Source of the DNA: Mitsuaria chitosanitabida ATCC BAA-476 = NBRC 102408
Lineage (GTDB): Bacteria > Pseudomonadota > Gammaproteobacteria > Burkholderiales > Burkholderiaceae_C
DNA length: 64,000 nt
Direction of reading: 5' to 3'
Assembly (NCBI RefSeq): GCF_001598255.1
Contig: NZ_BCYP01000018.1
Span: 496,001 to 560,000 of the forward strand
Below, piece by piece: positions 36,331 through 44,451 of this stretch. The notes beneath the pieces are model-generated. The model was not told the DNA's origin, made no database searches, and was given only the letters and a program-made list of their open reading frames with translations. Position 1 is the stretch's first letter; each line of letters begins with the position of its first letter. The translations under genes and the position numbers were made by a program.

Positions 36331-36861
36331 ATGTCGCCGTTCCCCCCGTTGACCGCGCCTTCCCTGGTGCTCGAACCCGTCTGCGTCGCCCATGCCGAGG
36401 AGATGCACGCCGTCCTCGCCGATCCGTCGATCTACGCCTTCCTGTCGGACGAGCCGCCCACGCTGGACGGGCTGCGCGCCGCCTACGAACGGCGTTCGGT
36501 CGGGCACTCGCCCGATGGCGCCGAGCAGTGGTTCAACTGGATGCTGCGGCGCGACGACGGCCGGCTGATCGGCTATGTGCAGGCGACCATCGAATCGCGC
36601 GACCGCTGCTGGATCGGCTACGTGATGAGCCGCGAGGGACGCGGTCAAGGGCATGCGACCCGCGCGGTGGCCGCAATGATCGCCTACCTCCAGCGCGAGC
36701 ACGACGCGTGGCGGCTGCTGGCGTCGGTCGACGCGCGCAATGCGCGGTCCATCGCGCTGCTGGATCGGCTGGGTTTCGACCTCGCCCCGCCGCATGCGAA
36801 GGAGCTCGCCGAGCTCGGTGCCGGGGATCGGCTCTATCTGCTGGAGCTGGTGTCGGCCTGA
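36331..36861 (+). CDS. GNAT family N-acetyltransferase
   Basis: 176 residues. It follows the RimJ/RimL-like pattern: LVLEPVCVAHAEEMHAVLAD, LIGYVQATIE, CWIGYVMSREGRGQGHATRAV (the acetyl-CoA-binding RGQGHA loop) and NARSIALLDRLGFD. The substrate is unknown. The ATG at 36331 was preferred to 36286 because the domain begins there and the divergent PfpI gene occupies the upstream side. No ribosome site is obvious. The stop leads straight into a hexamer repeat. Confidence 0.87.
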   Translation: MSPFPPLTAPSLVLEPVCVAHAEEMHAVLADPSIYAFLSDEPPTLDGLRAAYERRSVGHSPDGAEQWFNWMLRRDDGRLIGYVQATIESRDRCWIGYVMSREGRGQGHATRAVAAMIAYLQREHDAWRLLASVDARNARSIALLDRLGFDLAPPHAKELAELGAGDRLYLLELVSA

Positions 36862-36870
36862 TCGCAATCT

Positions 36871-36968
36871 CGACCCCGACCCCGACCCCGACCCCCGACC
36901 CCCGACTTCCGACTTCCGGCCTCGACCTCGACCTCGACCTCGACCTCGACCTCGACCTCGATCTCGAC
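36871..36968. repeat. Hexamer simple-sequence repeats between convergent genes
   Basis: The left part is CGACCC repeated three times with drifted 7-base copies (36871-36913). The right part is eight copies of CTCGAC in a row (36921-36968), one of them CTCGAT. The tract lies between the acetyltransferase stop and the end of the thioredoxin-fusion gene on the other strand. Copy number may vary between strains. Confidence 0.85.
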
Positions 36969-37014
36969 TGCTGCCTCGACCCTCTTCAGGTCTGCCTGAG
37001 TCGGCGGTCGAGCT

Positions 37015-37818
37015 TCAGCGCAACCGGCCGAGCATCGCTTCCAGCGCGGGTTGCGACAACTCGCCCGTGCGCTTGGCCACAAGCCGGCCGGAGCCGTCGA
37101 AGAGCAGCGTCGTCGGATAGCCCGCCTGCCTGAAGACCGCGCTGGCCTGGCGCTGCTCGTCGATCGCGACGTGGCGCAGCGTCAGCCGCTGGGACGCCAG
37201 CCACTTCGCCACCACCGCCGGGGCCTCGCCCTGGTTGAGGAAGACGAACTGGACATCGGGCCGCTCGCGCTGCGCGTCCGCCAGCATCGGCATCTCGCGG
37301 ACGCAGGGGCCGCACCAGCTGGCCCACAGGTTGATCAGCACCGGCTTGCCGCGCAGGGCGGCGAGATCGAGGCGGCCGCCTTCCAGCTGCTCGAAGGCGA
37401 ACGCGGGCAGGGGCTCGGCCGGCGGACGCATCGCCAGCAGGATCTGCCCCGCGATGAACAGCGCCGTTCCCAGCGCCAGCGGCACCGATACCGGCATCCG
37501 CAGCGCCGGCGCGTTCCTCAGGCGGAAGGTCGCGAACATCCACATCGCGATGATCCCGACCTCCGGGGACCAGCCGCCGTCGCGCACGTTGAAGACGCTG
37601 AGCGGGTGGGCGACGTAGAGCTCCTTGTACTGGTAGACGAAGCCCAGGCGCGCGACGACCAACGCGACGAGGAGGCTGCGCCACAGCAGCGGTCCGGCAT
37701 CGACCCGCCGGCGGCGCGCGATGACGCCGGCCACGGCCAGCGAGGCCGCGCCGGCGAGGCACAGATGGACGAAGGTCCAGGGCAGGACCAGCGGGCCGAT
37801 GGCGACGGCGTCATTCAT
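37015..37818 (-). CDS. Lgt-like membrane domain fused to a TlpA-type thioredoxin
   Basis: 267 residues. The N-terminal half has four or so membrane segments and resembles prolipoprotein diacylglyceryl transferase: IGPLVLPWTFVHLCLAG, RLGFVYQYKELYVAHPLSVFNV, then DGGWSPEVG, where true Lgt has an HGG-type catalytic loop. The C-terminal half is a thioredoxin domain with W-C169-G-P-C172 and the cis-proline region GYPTTLLFD. The Lgt part therefore probably serves as a membrane anchor or electron conduit and the whole as a periplasmic disulphide reductase. The start at 37818 has AAGG 12 bases upstream. Confidence 0.85.
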   Translation of the reverse strand: MNDAVAIGPLVLPWTFVHLCLAGAASLAVAGVIARRRRVDAGPLLWRSLLVALVVARLGFVYQYKELYVAHPLSVFNVRDGGWSPEVGIIAMWMFATFRLRNAPALRMPVSVPLALGTALFIAGQILLAMRPPAEPLPAFAFEQLEGGRLDLAALRGKPVLINLWASWCGPCVREMPMLADAQRERPDVQFVFLNQGEAPAVVAKWLASQRLTLRHVAIDEQRQASAVFRQAGYPTTLLFDGSGRLVAKRTGELSQPALEAMLGRLR

Positions 37819-37939
37819 GGAGGCGCGGACCTTGGCGAAGGCGCCGCGATCGGGCGCTCGCGGCAAGGGCTTGGGACCGGGCGATCCTAGCCGCGCCCGC
37901 ATGCCCGCTAACATCGGCGCTTCCTGTCGTCGCGCGCTT

Positions 37940-37943
37940 GGAG
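37940..37943 (+). promoter_or_regulatory. Ribosome-binding site that sets a GTG start for the LysE gene
   Basis: GGAG lies 6 bases before GTG at 37950. The in-frame TTG at 37938 would place this site inside the gene, so GTG is the better start. Confidence 0.6.
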
Positions 37944-37949
37944 ATCGTC

Positions 37950-38591
37950 GTGGATGTGACCGCTTGGTTGGGCTTCGTCAGCGTGGCGCTGTTCGTCACC
38001 TTCACGCCGGGACCCGCGGTCCTGATGGCGATCTCGAACTCGCTCAGCGTCGGCCCCAGGCGGGCGATGGTGGGCTCGCTCGGCAACGCGGTGGGCCTGC
38101 TGGCGGTGTCCGCCGCGACGACCGCGGGCCTGGGCGTGCTGCTGAGCACCTCGGCCCGGGCCTTCCTGGTGGTGAAGCTGCTGGGCGCCTGCTACCTGAT
38201 CTGGCTGGGCATCAAGCAGTGGCGCCAGGGCGAGCGCATGGCCACGCTGGCCGAGGGCGACGCCGCCGCGACGGCCGGTCTCACGCGTCGGGCGCTGTTC
38301 CTGCGCGGGATCATGGTGGCGCTGACCAATCCCAAGGCCATCCTCTTCTTCACCGCGCTGTTCCCGCAGTTCATGAACCACGCGGACACGGCCGTGCGCG
38401 ACTTCGTCGTGCTGACGGTGACCTTCTCCGCCTGCGCGGTGCTGGCGCACGGCTTCTACGTCGTGCTGGCGCGCGCGCTGCGTCGCGGGCTGGCCTCGCC
38501 GCGTCGCGTGAAGGCGATGAACCGGACCTTCGGCGCCTGCTTCGTCGCGCTGGGCGTCAGCCTGATCGGCTGGCGCGGCCGCACGCAGTGA
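37950..38591 (+). CDS. LysE/RhtB family exporter
   Basis: 213 residues with six membrane segments. The family opening FVSVALFVTFTPGPAVLMAISNSLSVGPR is followed by LLGACYLIWLGIKQWR and MVALTNPKAILFFTALFPQFM, typical of amino-acid and homoserine-lactone exporters of the inner membrane. The exported compound is unknown. The GTG start was chosen for the GGAG site 6 bases ahead. It diverges from the thioredoxin-fusion gene and is followed after 13 bases by the VOC gene. Confidence 0.88.
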   Translation: MDVTAWLGFVSVALFVTFTPGPAVLMAISNSLSVGPRRAMVGSLGNAVGLLAVSAATTAGLGVLLSTSARAFLVVKLLGACYLIWLGIKQWRQGERMATLAEGDAAATAGLTRRALFLRGIMVALTNPKAILFFTALFPQFMNHADTAVRDFVVLTVTFSACAVLAHGFYVVLARALRRGLASPRRVKAMNRTFGACFVALGVSLIGWRGRTQ

Positions 38592-38604
38592 GCGGGGCGA
38601 TCGC

Positions 38605-38997
38605 GTGTTCTCGCATGTCTTCCTCGGCGTCGCCGACTTCGATCGCGCGCTGGCGTTCTACACGCCGCTGATGGCGGCCCTCCAGCTGCCGCGACGCTTC
38701 TGCGATCCGGCGCGCCCCTGGGCCGGCTGGCAATCGGTGCCGGGACCGCGGCCGCTGTTCGTCATCGCCCATCCCTTCGACGCGATGGCGGCCACGGCCG
38801 GCAACGGCCAGATGACGGCCTTCCAGGCCGCGACGCGCGCGATGGTCGACGAGGCGCACGCCGCGGCGCTCGCGCATGGCGGCGTCTGCGAAGGTCCGCC
38901 CGGTCCGCGCCCCCAGTACCACGAGCACTACTACGGCGCCTACTTCCGGGATCCGGATGGGAACAAGCTGTGCGTGGTGTGCCATGACCCCGTCTGA
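38605..38997 (+). CDS. VOC (glyoxalase/bleomycin-resistance fold) family protein
   Basis: 130 residues starting at GTG: FSHVFLGVADFDRALAFYTPLM is the standard first beta-alpha unit. The second unit ends YHEHYYGAYFRDPDGNKLCVVCHDP, with the metal-ligand positions His/Glu seen in the fold. It could be a lyase, dioxygenase or resistance protein; context does not decide. Its 3' end overlaps a possible 42-residue gene by 14 bases. Confidence 0.85.
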   Translation: MFSHVFLGVADFDRALAFYTPLMAALQLPRRFCDPARPWAGWQSVPGPRPLFVIAHPFDAMAATAGNGQMTAFQAATRAMVDEAHAAALAHGGVCEGPPGPRPQYHEHYYGAYFRDPDGNKLCVVCHDPV

Positions 38998-39112
38998 CAC
39001 GACCCTCTCCGACCGCTTCCGCGACGACCTGCGCCGCGACGCCGCCAAGGACCTCGACGGCATCGCCGCGATGTTCTCGGAGGAGGTCGCCGACCTGGGC
39101 CGCGGCGACTGA
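38984..39112 (+). CDS. Possible 42-residue charged protein overlapping the VOC gene
   Basis: An ATG inside the last codons of the VOC gene opens a frame of 42 codons, very rich in Asp/Glu/Arg (SDRFRDDLRRDAAKD, then IAAMFSEEVADLGRGD). It could form two short amphipathic helices. The 14-base overlap would allow translational coupling. Support is only the composition and position; no family is recognised. Confidence 0.35.
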   Translation: MTPSDTTLSDRFRDDLRRDAAKDLDGIAAMFSEEVADLGRGD

Positions 39113-39136
39113 GCATCCTCCCGCGCGCTCACGCGC

Positions 39137-40420
39137 TCACTCGTCGGCCAGCAACCGGATCACGAGGGCGACGACGCTGCTCACCGCGGCCATCAGCGTG
39201 ACCGCGATCCAGCCCCAGGAGGCCAACAGGACGCTGCCCAGCGCCGCGCCGCTGGCCATGCCGATGAACATGCCGGTGAACAGCAGGGCGTTGAGCCGGC
39301 TGCGGGCCGCCGGGTCCAGGCTGTAGACGATGGTCTGGTGCGCCACCAGCGTCGCCTGCACGCCGAAGTCGAAGACCACCGCCAGCACCACCAGCACCGC
39401 GATCGCGGCGCCCTTGTCGAGCCAGGGCGTGATCGACATCGCCGCGAAGGACAGGGCCGTCAGCAGCGCGCCGAGCTTGGTCACGACGCCCGGACCGCGC
39501 TTGTCGGCGATGCGGCCCGCCAGCGGCGCGGCCAGCGCGCCCGCCGCGCCGGCCAAGCCGAAGGCGCCCGACACCGCGCTGCCGATCCCGAAGCGCTGAT
39601 GCAGCATCACCGCCAGCGTGGACCAGAAGGCGCTGAAGGCCATCGCCAGCAGGGCCTGCGCGATCGTGGCGCGGCGCAGCGTCGGCCACGCGCGCCACAG
39701 GCCGCCCAGCGAGCGCAGCAGCGCGCCGTAGGTCGTGCGCGTCGCCGGCGGCGAGGAGGGCAGCCAGCGCCAGCTCGCCAGGCCCGCCACGCTCAGCGCG
39801 AGCGCGGCCAGGCCATAGACCCAGCGCCAGCCCAGCAGGTCGGCGATCACACCGCTCATCACGCGGGACAGCAGGATGCCCAGCAGCAGGCCAGTCATGA
39901 CCTGGCCGACGATGCGGCCGCGGTGATCCGGCGGGCTGAGCGCGGCGGCCATGGGCACGACGTCCTGGGCGAGCGTGGCGGTCAGGCCCAGCAGCGCGCT
40001 CGCGGCGAGGAAGGCCGCGAAGCCCGGGGCGAAGCCGCTGAGCAGCAAGGTCGCGATCAGCAGCGCGAACTTGACGAGGATCACCTGACGGCGGTCGAAG
40101 CGGTCGCCCAGCGGGGTCAGCAGCAGGATGCCGGCGGCATAGCCGAGCTGGGTGAGCATGGGCACCGCGCCGATGCCGCCCGTGCTGGCGTGCAGGTCGT
40201 CGGCGAGCGGCGCCAGGATGGGCTGGCTGTAGTACAGCGAGGCGGCGCCCAGGCCGGCCGAGGCGGCCAGCAGCACGATCAGCGGCGCCGAGGGCGCGGC
40301 GGCCCGCGGCGATGCCGCGGCGCCGTGGCCGGTCGACGGGGTGGCCGACGAGGGGACGGCCGAGACGGATGACGCGGCCGTCGTCGGCGATGAGGTGGCG
40401 GGGAAGGGCAGCGAGGACAT
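39137..40420 (-). CDS. MFS transporter (sugar-efflux/AraJ-like drug-proton antiporter type)
   Basis: 427 residues and twelve hydrophobic segments. The MFS loop motif between helices 2 and 3 is TPLGDRFDRRQVILVK; helix 1 region SLYYSQPILAPLADDL is characteristic of the efflux subgroup related to YnfM/AraJ. The N-terminal 47 residues are Ser/Pro/Ala-rich and probably disordered. GGGAG lies 5 bases before the ATG at 40420. It diverges from a LysR gene across a 167-base region with an ATAC-N7-GTAT operator, so it is very likely that regulator's target. Confidence 0.9.
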   Translation of the reverse strand: MSSLPFPATSSPTTAASSVSAVPSSATPSTGHGAAASPRAAAPSAPLIVLLAASAGLGAASLYYSQPILAPLADDLHASTGGIGAVPMLTQLGYAAGILLLTPLGDRFDRRQVILVKFALLIATLLLSGFAPGFAAFLAASALLGLTATLAQDVVPMAAALSPPDHRGRIVGQVMTGLLLGILLSRVMSGVIADLLGWRWVYGLAALALSVAGLASWRWLPSSPPATRTTYGALLRSLGGLWRAWPTLRRATIAQALLAMAFSAFWSTLAVMLHQRFGIGSAVSGAFGLAGAAGALAAPLAGRIADKRGPGVVTKLGALLTALSFAAMSITPWLDKGAAIAVLVVLAVVFDFGVQATLVAHQTIVYSLDPAARSRLNALLFTGMFIGMASGAALGSVLLASWGWIAVTLMAAVSSVVALVIRLLADE

Positions 40421-40496
40421 GTCGACTCCCGGTGGATGAGAAGGGGACGAATCCGCTGGACGGGGTGGAGCGACGAAGCCCTGAGCCCTGTGCGCG

Positions 40497-40577
40497 GCGT
40501 ATGGATGAGCATTCTTCGGATCGGATCCCGTCCCGGGAAGCGGTCCGGCGCGCACAGCATCCATACGCGAGGCGTAT
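40497..40577. promoter_or_regulatory. LysR-type operator region with three GCGTAT half-sites
   Basis: ATAC-GCGAGGC-GTAT (40563-40577) is an exact LysR consensus (ATAC-N7-GTAT, also T-N11-A) and a perfect 6-bp-arm palindrome, 10 bases before the regulator ATG. A third half-site, GCGTATGGATG (40497-40507), is the exact inverted copy of CATCCATACGC (40558-40568). Confidence 0.6.
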
Positions 40578-40587
40578 AAAGCGGGCC

Positions 40588-41550
40588 ATGAACGACGCTC
40601 TCCGAGACGGCGGCCAGGACCGCCTCGCCTTGCTCCAGACCTTTCTGCGCGTGGCGGAGGCGGGCAGCTTCTCCGCGGCCGCGCAGCAACTGGCGACCAC
40701 GCAGCCGACGGTGAGCCGTCGGGTGCAGATGCTGGAATCGCTGCTCGGCGCGCGGCTGGTGGAGCGCTCCACCCGCGGCCTGCGGCTGACCGAGGAGGGC
40801 GAGCGCTGCGCCGCGCAGGCGCAGGACCTGATCGACGGCTGGCACGCGCTGGCCGAGGACATCGACGGTGGGGAGGAGCTCTCCGGCACGCTGCGCCTGC
40901 GCGTGCCGCACGCCTTCGGCCAGAGCCAGCTGATCGAGCCGCTCGCCGCCTTCCTGACCAGACACCCGCGCGTGTCCGTCGAGTGGATGCTGCAGGACCA
41001 GCTCCCCGACTTCAGCCGCGAGAACGTCGACTGCTCGCTGCTGGTCGGCGAGATCGCCCAGCCCCACCTGATCGCCACGCAGCTGGCCGAGGTGCCGCGC
41101 GTGCTGGTCGCCGCGCCGGCCATAGCGAAGACCCTGCCCAAGGGCCTGGACCGTCAGTCGCCGCGTGACATCTCGGCGGTGCTCGCGGCGCAGCCCTGGC
41201 TGGCGCTGCTCGCGTTCTATCGCGATGGGATCGAGCTGGTGCGCGCCGACGGCACCGACCGGATGGACATCCCCTTCAAGCCGCGCCTGGGCACCGACAG
41301 CCTGTTCGCGCTGGTCGAGTCCGCGCGCCGCGGCCTGGGCGTGGCGCTGGTGTCGCAATGGGCGGTGATGGACGACCTCGCCGACGGCCGCCTCGTGCGG
41401 CTGCTGCCGTCCTGGTGCGCGACGCCGCTGCCGATCTCGCTGGTCTACCCGTCTCGGCGCCTGCAGCCCGCGCGCCTGCGCGCCTTCCTGCAGGTGATGC
41501 GCGAGGTCATCCCGACCCTGCGCGGCATGCGGGAGATCCGGCGGCGGTGA
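40588..41550 (+). CDS. LysR-family transcriptional regulator
   Basis: 320 residues. The N-terminal winged helix-turn-helix is LLQTFLRVAEAGSFSAAAQQLATTQPTVSRRVQML, and a periplasmic-binding-protein-like effector domain follows (about 95-300; LRLRVPHAFGQSQLIEPL, ESARRGLGVALVSQW). It resembles the subgroup that controls efflux and redox genes. It diverges from the MFS gene and has an operator just before its own start, typical for autorepression plus activation of the neighbour. The effector is unknown. Confidence 0.92.
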   Translation: MNDALRDGGQDRLALLQTFLRVAEAGSFSAAAQQLATTQPTVSRRVQMLESLLGARLVERSTRGLRLTEEGERCAAQAQDLIDGWHALAEDIDGGEELSGTLRLRVPHAFGQSQLIEPLAAFLTRHPRVSVEWMLQDQLPDFSRENVDCSLLVGEIAQPHLIATQLAEVPRVLVAAPAIAKTLPKGLDRQSPRDISAVLAAQPWLALLAFYRDGIELVRADGTDRMDIPFKPRLGTDSLFALVESARRGLGVALVSQWAVMDDLADGRLVRLLPSWCATPLPISLVYPSRRLQPARLRAFLQVMREVIPTLRGMREIRRR

Positions 41551-41618
41551 GCCTCGGGCACCGCTCGCGATCCAGGTCGGTCAACCCGCATTTACGGGTG
41601 TCGACGGAGCCGATCACC

Positions 41619-41661
41619 CGAGAACGAGTCAGTGCCTGCCAGGGCGCCGGGGCGTAGATTC
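41619..41661 (+). promoter_or_regulatory. Promoter-like element shared with the paralogue at 48792
   Basis: CGAGAACGAGTCAGTG, 18 bases, CGTAGATTC, then 39 bases to the ATG at 41701. The element at 48792-48834 has the same two blocks (one base different), the same 18-base spacer length and the same 39-base distance, while the spacer bases differ. It does not match the sigma-70 consensus well. Confidence 0.55.
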
Positions 41662-41700
41662 GTTGCCTCGGCGACGGTGCCGAAGAAGGTGGATCCAGCC

Positions 41701-41973
41701 ATGCAGATGAAGATGTTTCTCGCGTTGCGCAGCGCAGGCGTCGCCGAGGCCGAGGCGCGATCAGTCGCGGATGCCGTCCGCGATGAGGTCAAGTCCGCCG
41801 TCCAGGATTTGAGGGAGGACCTGGCGACCAAGGGGGACGTTCAGCGGAGCGAGAGCAAGCTCGCGGCCGAGTTGGAACGGCGCTTCGGCGATCACCTGAA
41901 GTGGACGATCGTCATCGTCTTCGGTGGCTTCGGCCTGTTCGGCACGATCGTCGCCTTGAGCAAGGCGCTGTGA
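41701..41973 (+). CDS. Small membrane-anchored coiled-coil protein, paralogue A
   Basis: 90 residues. The N-terminal half reads MFLALRSAGVAEAEARSVADAVRDEV, then a charged coiled coil (DLREDLATKGDVQRSESKLAAELERRF), and one C-terminal membrane segment (WTIVIVFGGFGLFGTIVAL, about 66-84). It is clearly homologous to the protein at 48874 (LALxxxGVAExEARxxAxxVR and DLATKxD shared). The layout recalls DUF1640/CCDC90-type proteins, but I cannot assign a family. The start at 41701 was fixed by comparing both copies. It lies between a LysR gene on its own strand and one converging on it. Confidence 0.7.
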   Translation: MQMKMFLALRSAGVAEAEARSVADAVRDEVKSAVQDLREDLATKGDVQRSESKLAAELERRFGDHLKWTIVIVFGGFGLFGTIVALSKAL

Positions 41974-41982
41974 TCGGCAGGC

Positions 41983-42891
41983 TCAGTCGAGCGCCGCCCA
42001 CTCCTCCGCGGCGACCTCGCGGATGCAGCGCACGAAATACGCCGCCGCACGGGTGAGCAACCCATCCTCGCGAACGAGCAGGCTCATGCTCAGGCGGGGC
42101 AGGTCCTGGGCGACCGGCAGCGGCGTGAAGCGCTCCCGCAGCTGCGGCATGCCGATCGCCAGCAGCGACCAGAAGAACACCACGTCGTTCTGCATCGCCA
42201 GGCTGTGGAACAGCGCCTGCGAGGTGCAGCGCGTCACCCGCCGCGGCGGGGTCAGGCCTTGCCGGGTGAAGAGCTCGGACAGGAAGGTCGGGAAGCGGCC
42301 GGTGATGTCGGTGTGGATCCACTCGGCCTCCTGCAGCTGGGCCAGCGTGGTGCACGCGGCCAGCGGGCTGTCCCGGTGCACGGCCAGGGAGGTCGGCAGC
42401 GAGAACAGCGGTTCCCACGTCGCGCCGCCCCCTTCCTGAGGCCCGGTCGCCGCGCCCACGGCGAAATCGAGCTCGCCGCTTTGCAGGTTCTCGTAGAGCT
42501 GGTCCGAGGTGTACTCGATGAAGCTCAGCGCCACATCGGGCCAGGCCTGGCGGAAACGCGCGAAGGCCCGCGGCACGATGGTCAGTCCCGCCAGCGGCGT
42601 CACGCCCACGGTCAGGCGCCCGCCCCGGTGCCCCTTGAGCGCCACGATGTCGTCCTCGGCACGTTGCATTTCCCTGACGATCAGCCGTGCGCGCTGCAAC
42701 ACGATCTCCCCCTCCGCGGTGAGGCTCACCCCGCGGGTCTGCCGCACCAGCAATCGCAGGCCGATCTCGGCCTCCAGATCCTTGATCGCCTTGGTCACCG
42801 CCGGCTGGGTCAGATGCAAGGCGCGCGCGGCAGCGTTGATGCCGCCGTGCTCGGCCACGGCCACGAGGGCGATGAGTTGATGCTGCTTCAC
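41983..42891 (-). CDS. LysR-family transcriptional regulator (CbhR/TsaR-like group)
   Basis: 302 residues with a GTG start, KQHQLIALVAVAEHGGINAAARALHLTQPAVTKAIKDLEAEIGLRLLVRQ being the DNA-binding domain pattern (given here only as the family type). The effector domain follows (RGGRLTVGVTPLAGLTIVP; VFFWSLLAIGMPQLRE). The GTG at 42891 was chosen because KQHQL directly opens the helix-turn-helix domain in relatives. It diverges from the porin gene; the 275-base region between them has a GGTTAT-CGGC-ATAACC palindrome. It probably controls the porin-MFS-CapA-DUF2817 genes. Confidence 0.9.
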   Translation of the reverse strand: MKQHQLIALVAVAEHGGINAAARALHLTQPAVTKAIKDLEAEIGLRLLVRQTRGVSLTAEGEIVLQRARLIVREMQRAEDDIVALKGHRGGRLTVGVTPLAGLTIVPRAFARFRQAWPDVALSFIEYTSDQLYENLQSGELDFAVGAATGPQEGGGATWEPLFSLPTSLAVHRDSPLAACTTLAQLQEAEWIHTDITGRFPTFLSELFTRQGLTPPRRVTRCTSQALFHSLAMQNDVVFFWSLLAIGMPQLRERFTPLPVAQDLPRLSMSLLVREDGLLTRAAAYFVRCIREVAAEEWAALD

Positions 42892-43012
42892 GGGAAGGGC
42901 GCGAGGGAGGGGGCGGGAAGGGCGCCCGCGGGCGCTTCGGATCGGCGTCGCGCCGGGCCCGATCGCCCGCTGCAACGGGCTGCGAGTGTCGGGCAACCCG
43001 GGAAACCGATCA

Positions 43013-43037
43013 ATAAGCGCTGGTTATCGGCATAACC
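43013..43037. promoter_or_regulatory. Candidate operator between the LysR and porin genes
   Basis: ATAA-N7-TTAT (43013-43027) overlaps the perfect palindrome GGTTAT-CGGC-ATAACC (43022-43037), giving three regularly placed half-sites in an otherwise featureless 275-base divergent region. It is 130 bases from the porin start. Confidence 0.45.
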
Positions 43038-43166
43038 ATCCGTGAATTGTCGGTTCTCGATTTCGTCCTCAGAGTCCGTTCCGCCACGAGCTGTACGGCG
43101 CCCCCAGAAGCGGTCCAGAGCAGTCCCCCACCGCACAGCCCCTCCCCCTGAGACAAGAGAGATCCC

Positions 43167-44447
43167 GTGACCCTGATGACCCCCCCGCCGCGCGCCGCCG
43201 GCACCGCCCGCCGGGCCTGCCTGTCCCGCCGGTCCGCGAGCGCCGGCCGCGTCCGTCCGGTCCGCCTGGCGCTGGCCGCCTGCGCACTGCTGGCCGGCGG
43301 CGCCGCCTCCGCCGCCGAGCCCTACCTGTACACCCACCTGGCGCGCTGGCCCGAGTTCAGCAGCGGCGACAACAAGGTCTCGATGTACGGCACGGTCGAC
43401 CTGGGCGCCAACTGGACCAGGACCGAGGGCGCCCCCGCCGCCAAGACCCTGCAGAGTGGCGGCGACTACACCTCCAAGCTGGGCATCTACGGCCGCGAGG
43501 ACCTGGGGGGCGGCCTCAAGGCCGAGTTCAACCTCGAGGCCAGCCTGAAGGCCGACACCGGCGCCGTCACCGCGACGCAGTTCTGGGACCGGGCCGCCTG
43601 GGTGGGCCTCAAGTCCAGGGACTGGGGCACGCTGCGCCTGGGCAACCAGCTCGGCGCCACGCTGCCGCTGTTCGTCGACGTCTTCGGCGTGGTGACCACC
43701 AACTCGGTCAGCTACTGGCTCGCCAGCGCCATCGTGCAGAAGAGCGCCTACACCTCCGGCATCTCGTCCATCGGTCTGAACAGCGACCTGGGCAACGGCG
43801 CCTCGCAGGTCACCACGCGCGTGCCGCGCGCCATCAGCTACACCTCGCCGCGCGTCGCCGGCTTCGACGCCAAGCTGATGTACGCCCCGGGCGCCAACAC
43901 GACCGCCTTCAACAAGGTCTACAACAAGGCCGTGGTGACGACCTTCGTCAACGGCCCCTGGTTCGCGGCCGCCAGCTACAACCAGGTCTTCGGCAACAAC
44001 ACCGTCACCGGCGCGGCCGTGCGCACCGACGTCACCGGCCTGGCCGGCATCTACGACGCGGGCGACCTGGTGCTGTCCGCCGCGGTCAACCAGAACGAGG
44101 TCAAGATCGCCGACGGCGGCAAGGCCACGGTCTATTCGCTGGGCCTGATCGTGCCGCGCGGCCGCCATGTGTGGCGCGTGTCGGCGGTCTACCGCGACAC
44201 CAGCGGCGTGCGCAACCAGCTCACGAAGCAGGAGGTGGACAGCGCGGCGCTGGGCCTGATGGCCGGCTACGACTACGAGCTGTCCAAGAGCGTCGGCCTG
44301 TACGCGCGTGCCGGCCTGATCCGCAACTTCGGCGCCTCGACGGTGGTCTTCCAGAACGCGCAGCTGCCGCTGCAGGCGGGCTCGACCAACGCCCAGCTGG
44401 GCATCGAGACGCAGACCGCCGCCCTGGGCATGTACGTCCACTTCTGA
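43167..44447 (+). CDS. Gram-negative porin
   Basis: 426 residues. A long signal peptide (about 49 residues, ending ASAA-EPYL) is followed by a beta-barrel pattern of alternating residues. Motifs of the betaproteobacterial porin family are SMYGTVDLGANWTRTEG near the start, SKLGIYGREDLGGGLKAEF, RAAWVGLKSRDWGTLRLGNQ (constriction loop region) and a final phenylalanine. The GTG at 43167 has AAGAGAGA 6 bases upstream; the ATG at 43176 is too far from it. It leads a unit with an MFS transporter 4 bases after its stop, so it probably admits that transporter's substrate. Confidence 0.92.
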   Translation: MTLMTPPPRAAGTARRACLSRRSASAGRVRPVRLALAACALLAGGAASAAEPYLYTHLARWPEFSSGDNKVSMYGTVDLGANWTRTEGAPAAKTLQSGGDYTSKLGIYGREDLGGGLKAEFNLEASLKADTGAVTATQFWDRAAWVGLKSRDWGTLRLGNQLGATLPLFVDVFGVVTTNSVSYWLASAIVQKSAYTSGISSIGLNSDLGNGASQVTTRVPRAISYTSPRVAGFDAKLMYAPGANTTAFNKVYNKAVVTTFVNGPWFAAASYNQVFGNNTVTGAAVRTDVTGLAGIYDAGDLVLSAAVNQNEVKIADGGKATVYSLGLIVPRGRHVWRVSAVYRDTSGVRNQLTKQEVDSAALGLMAGYDYELSKSVGLYARAGLIRNFGASTVVFQNAQLPLQAGSTNAQLGIETQTAALGMYVHF

Positions 44448-44451
44448 CACG

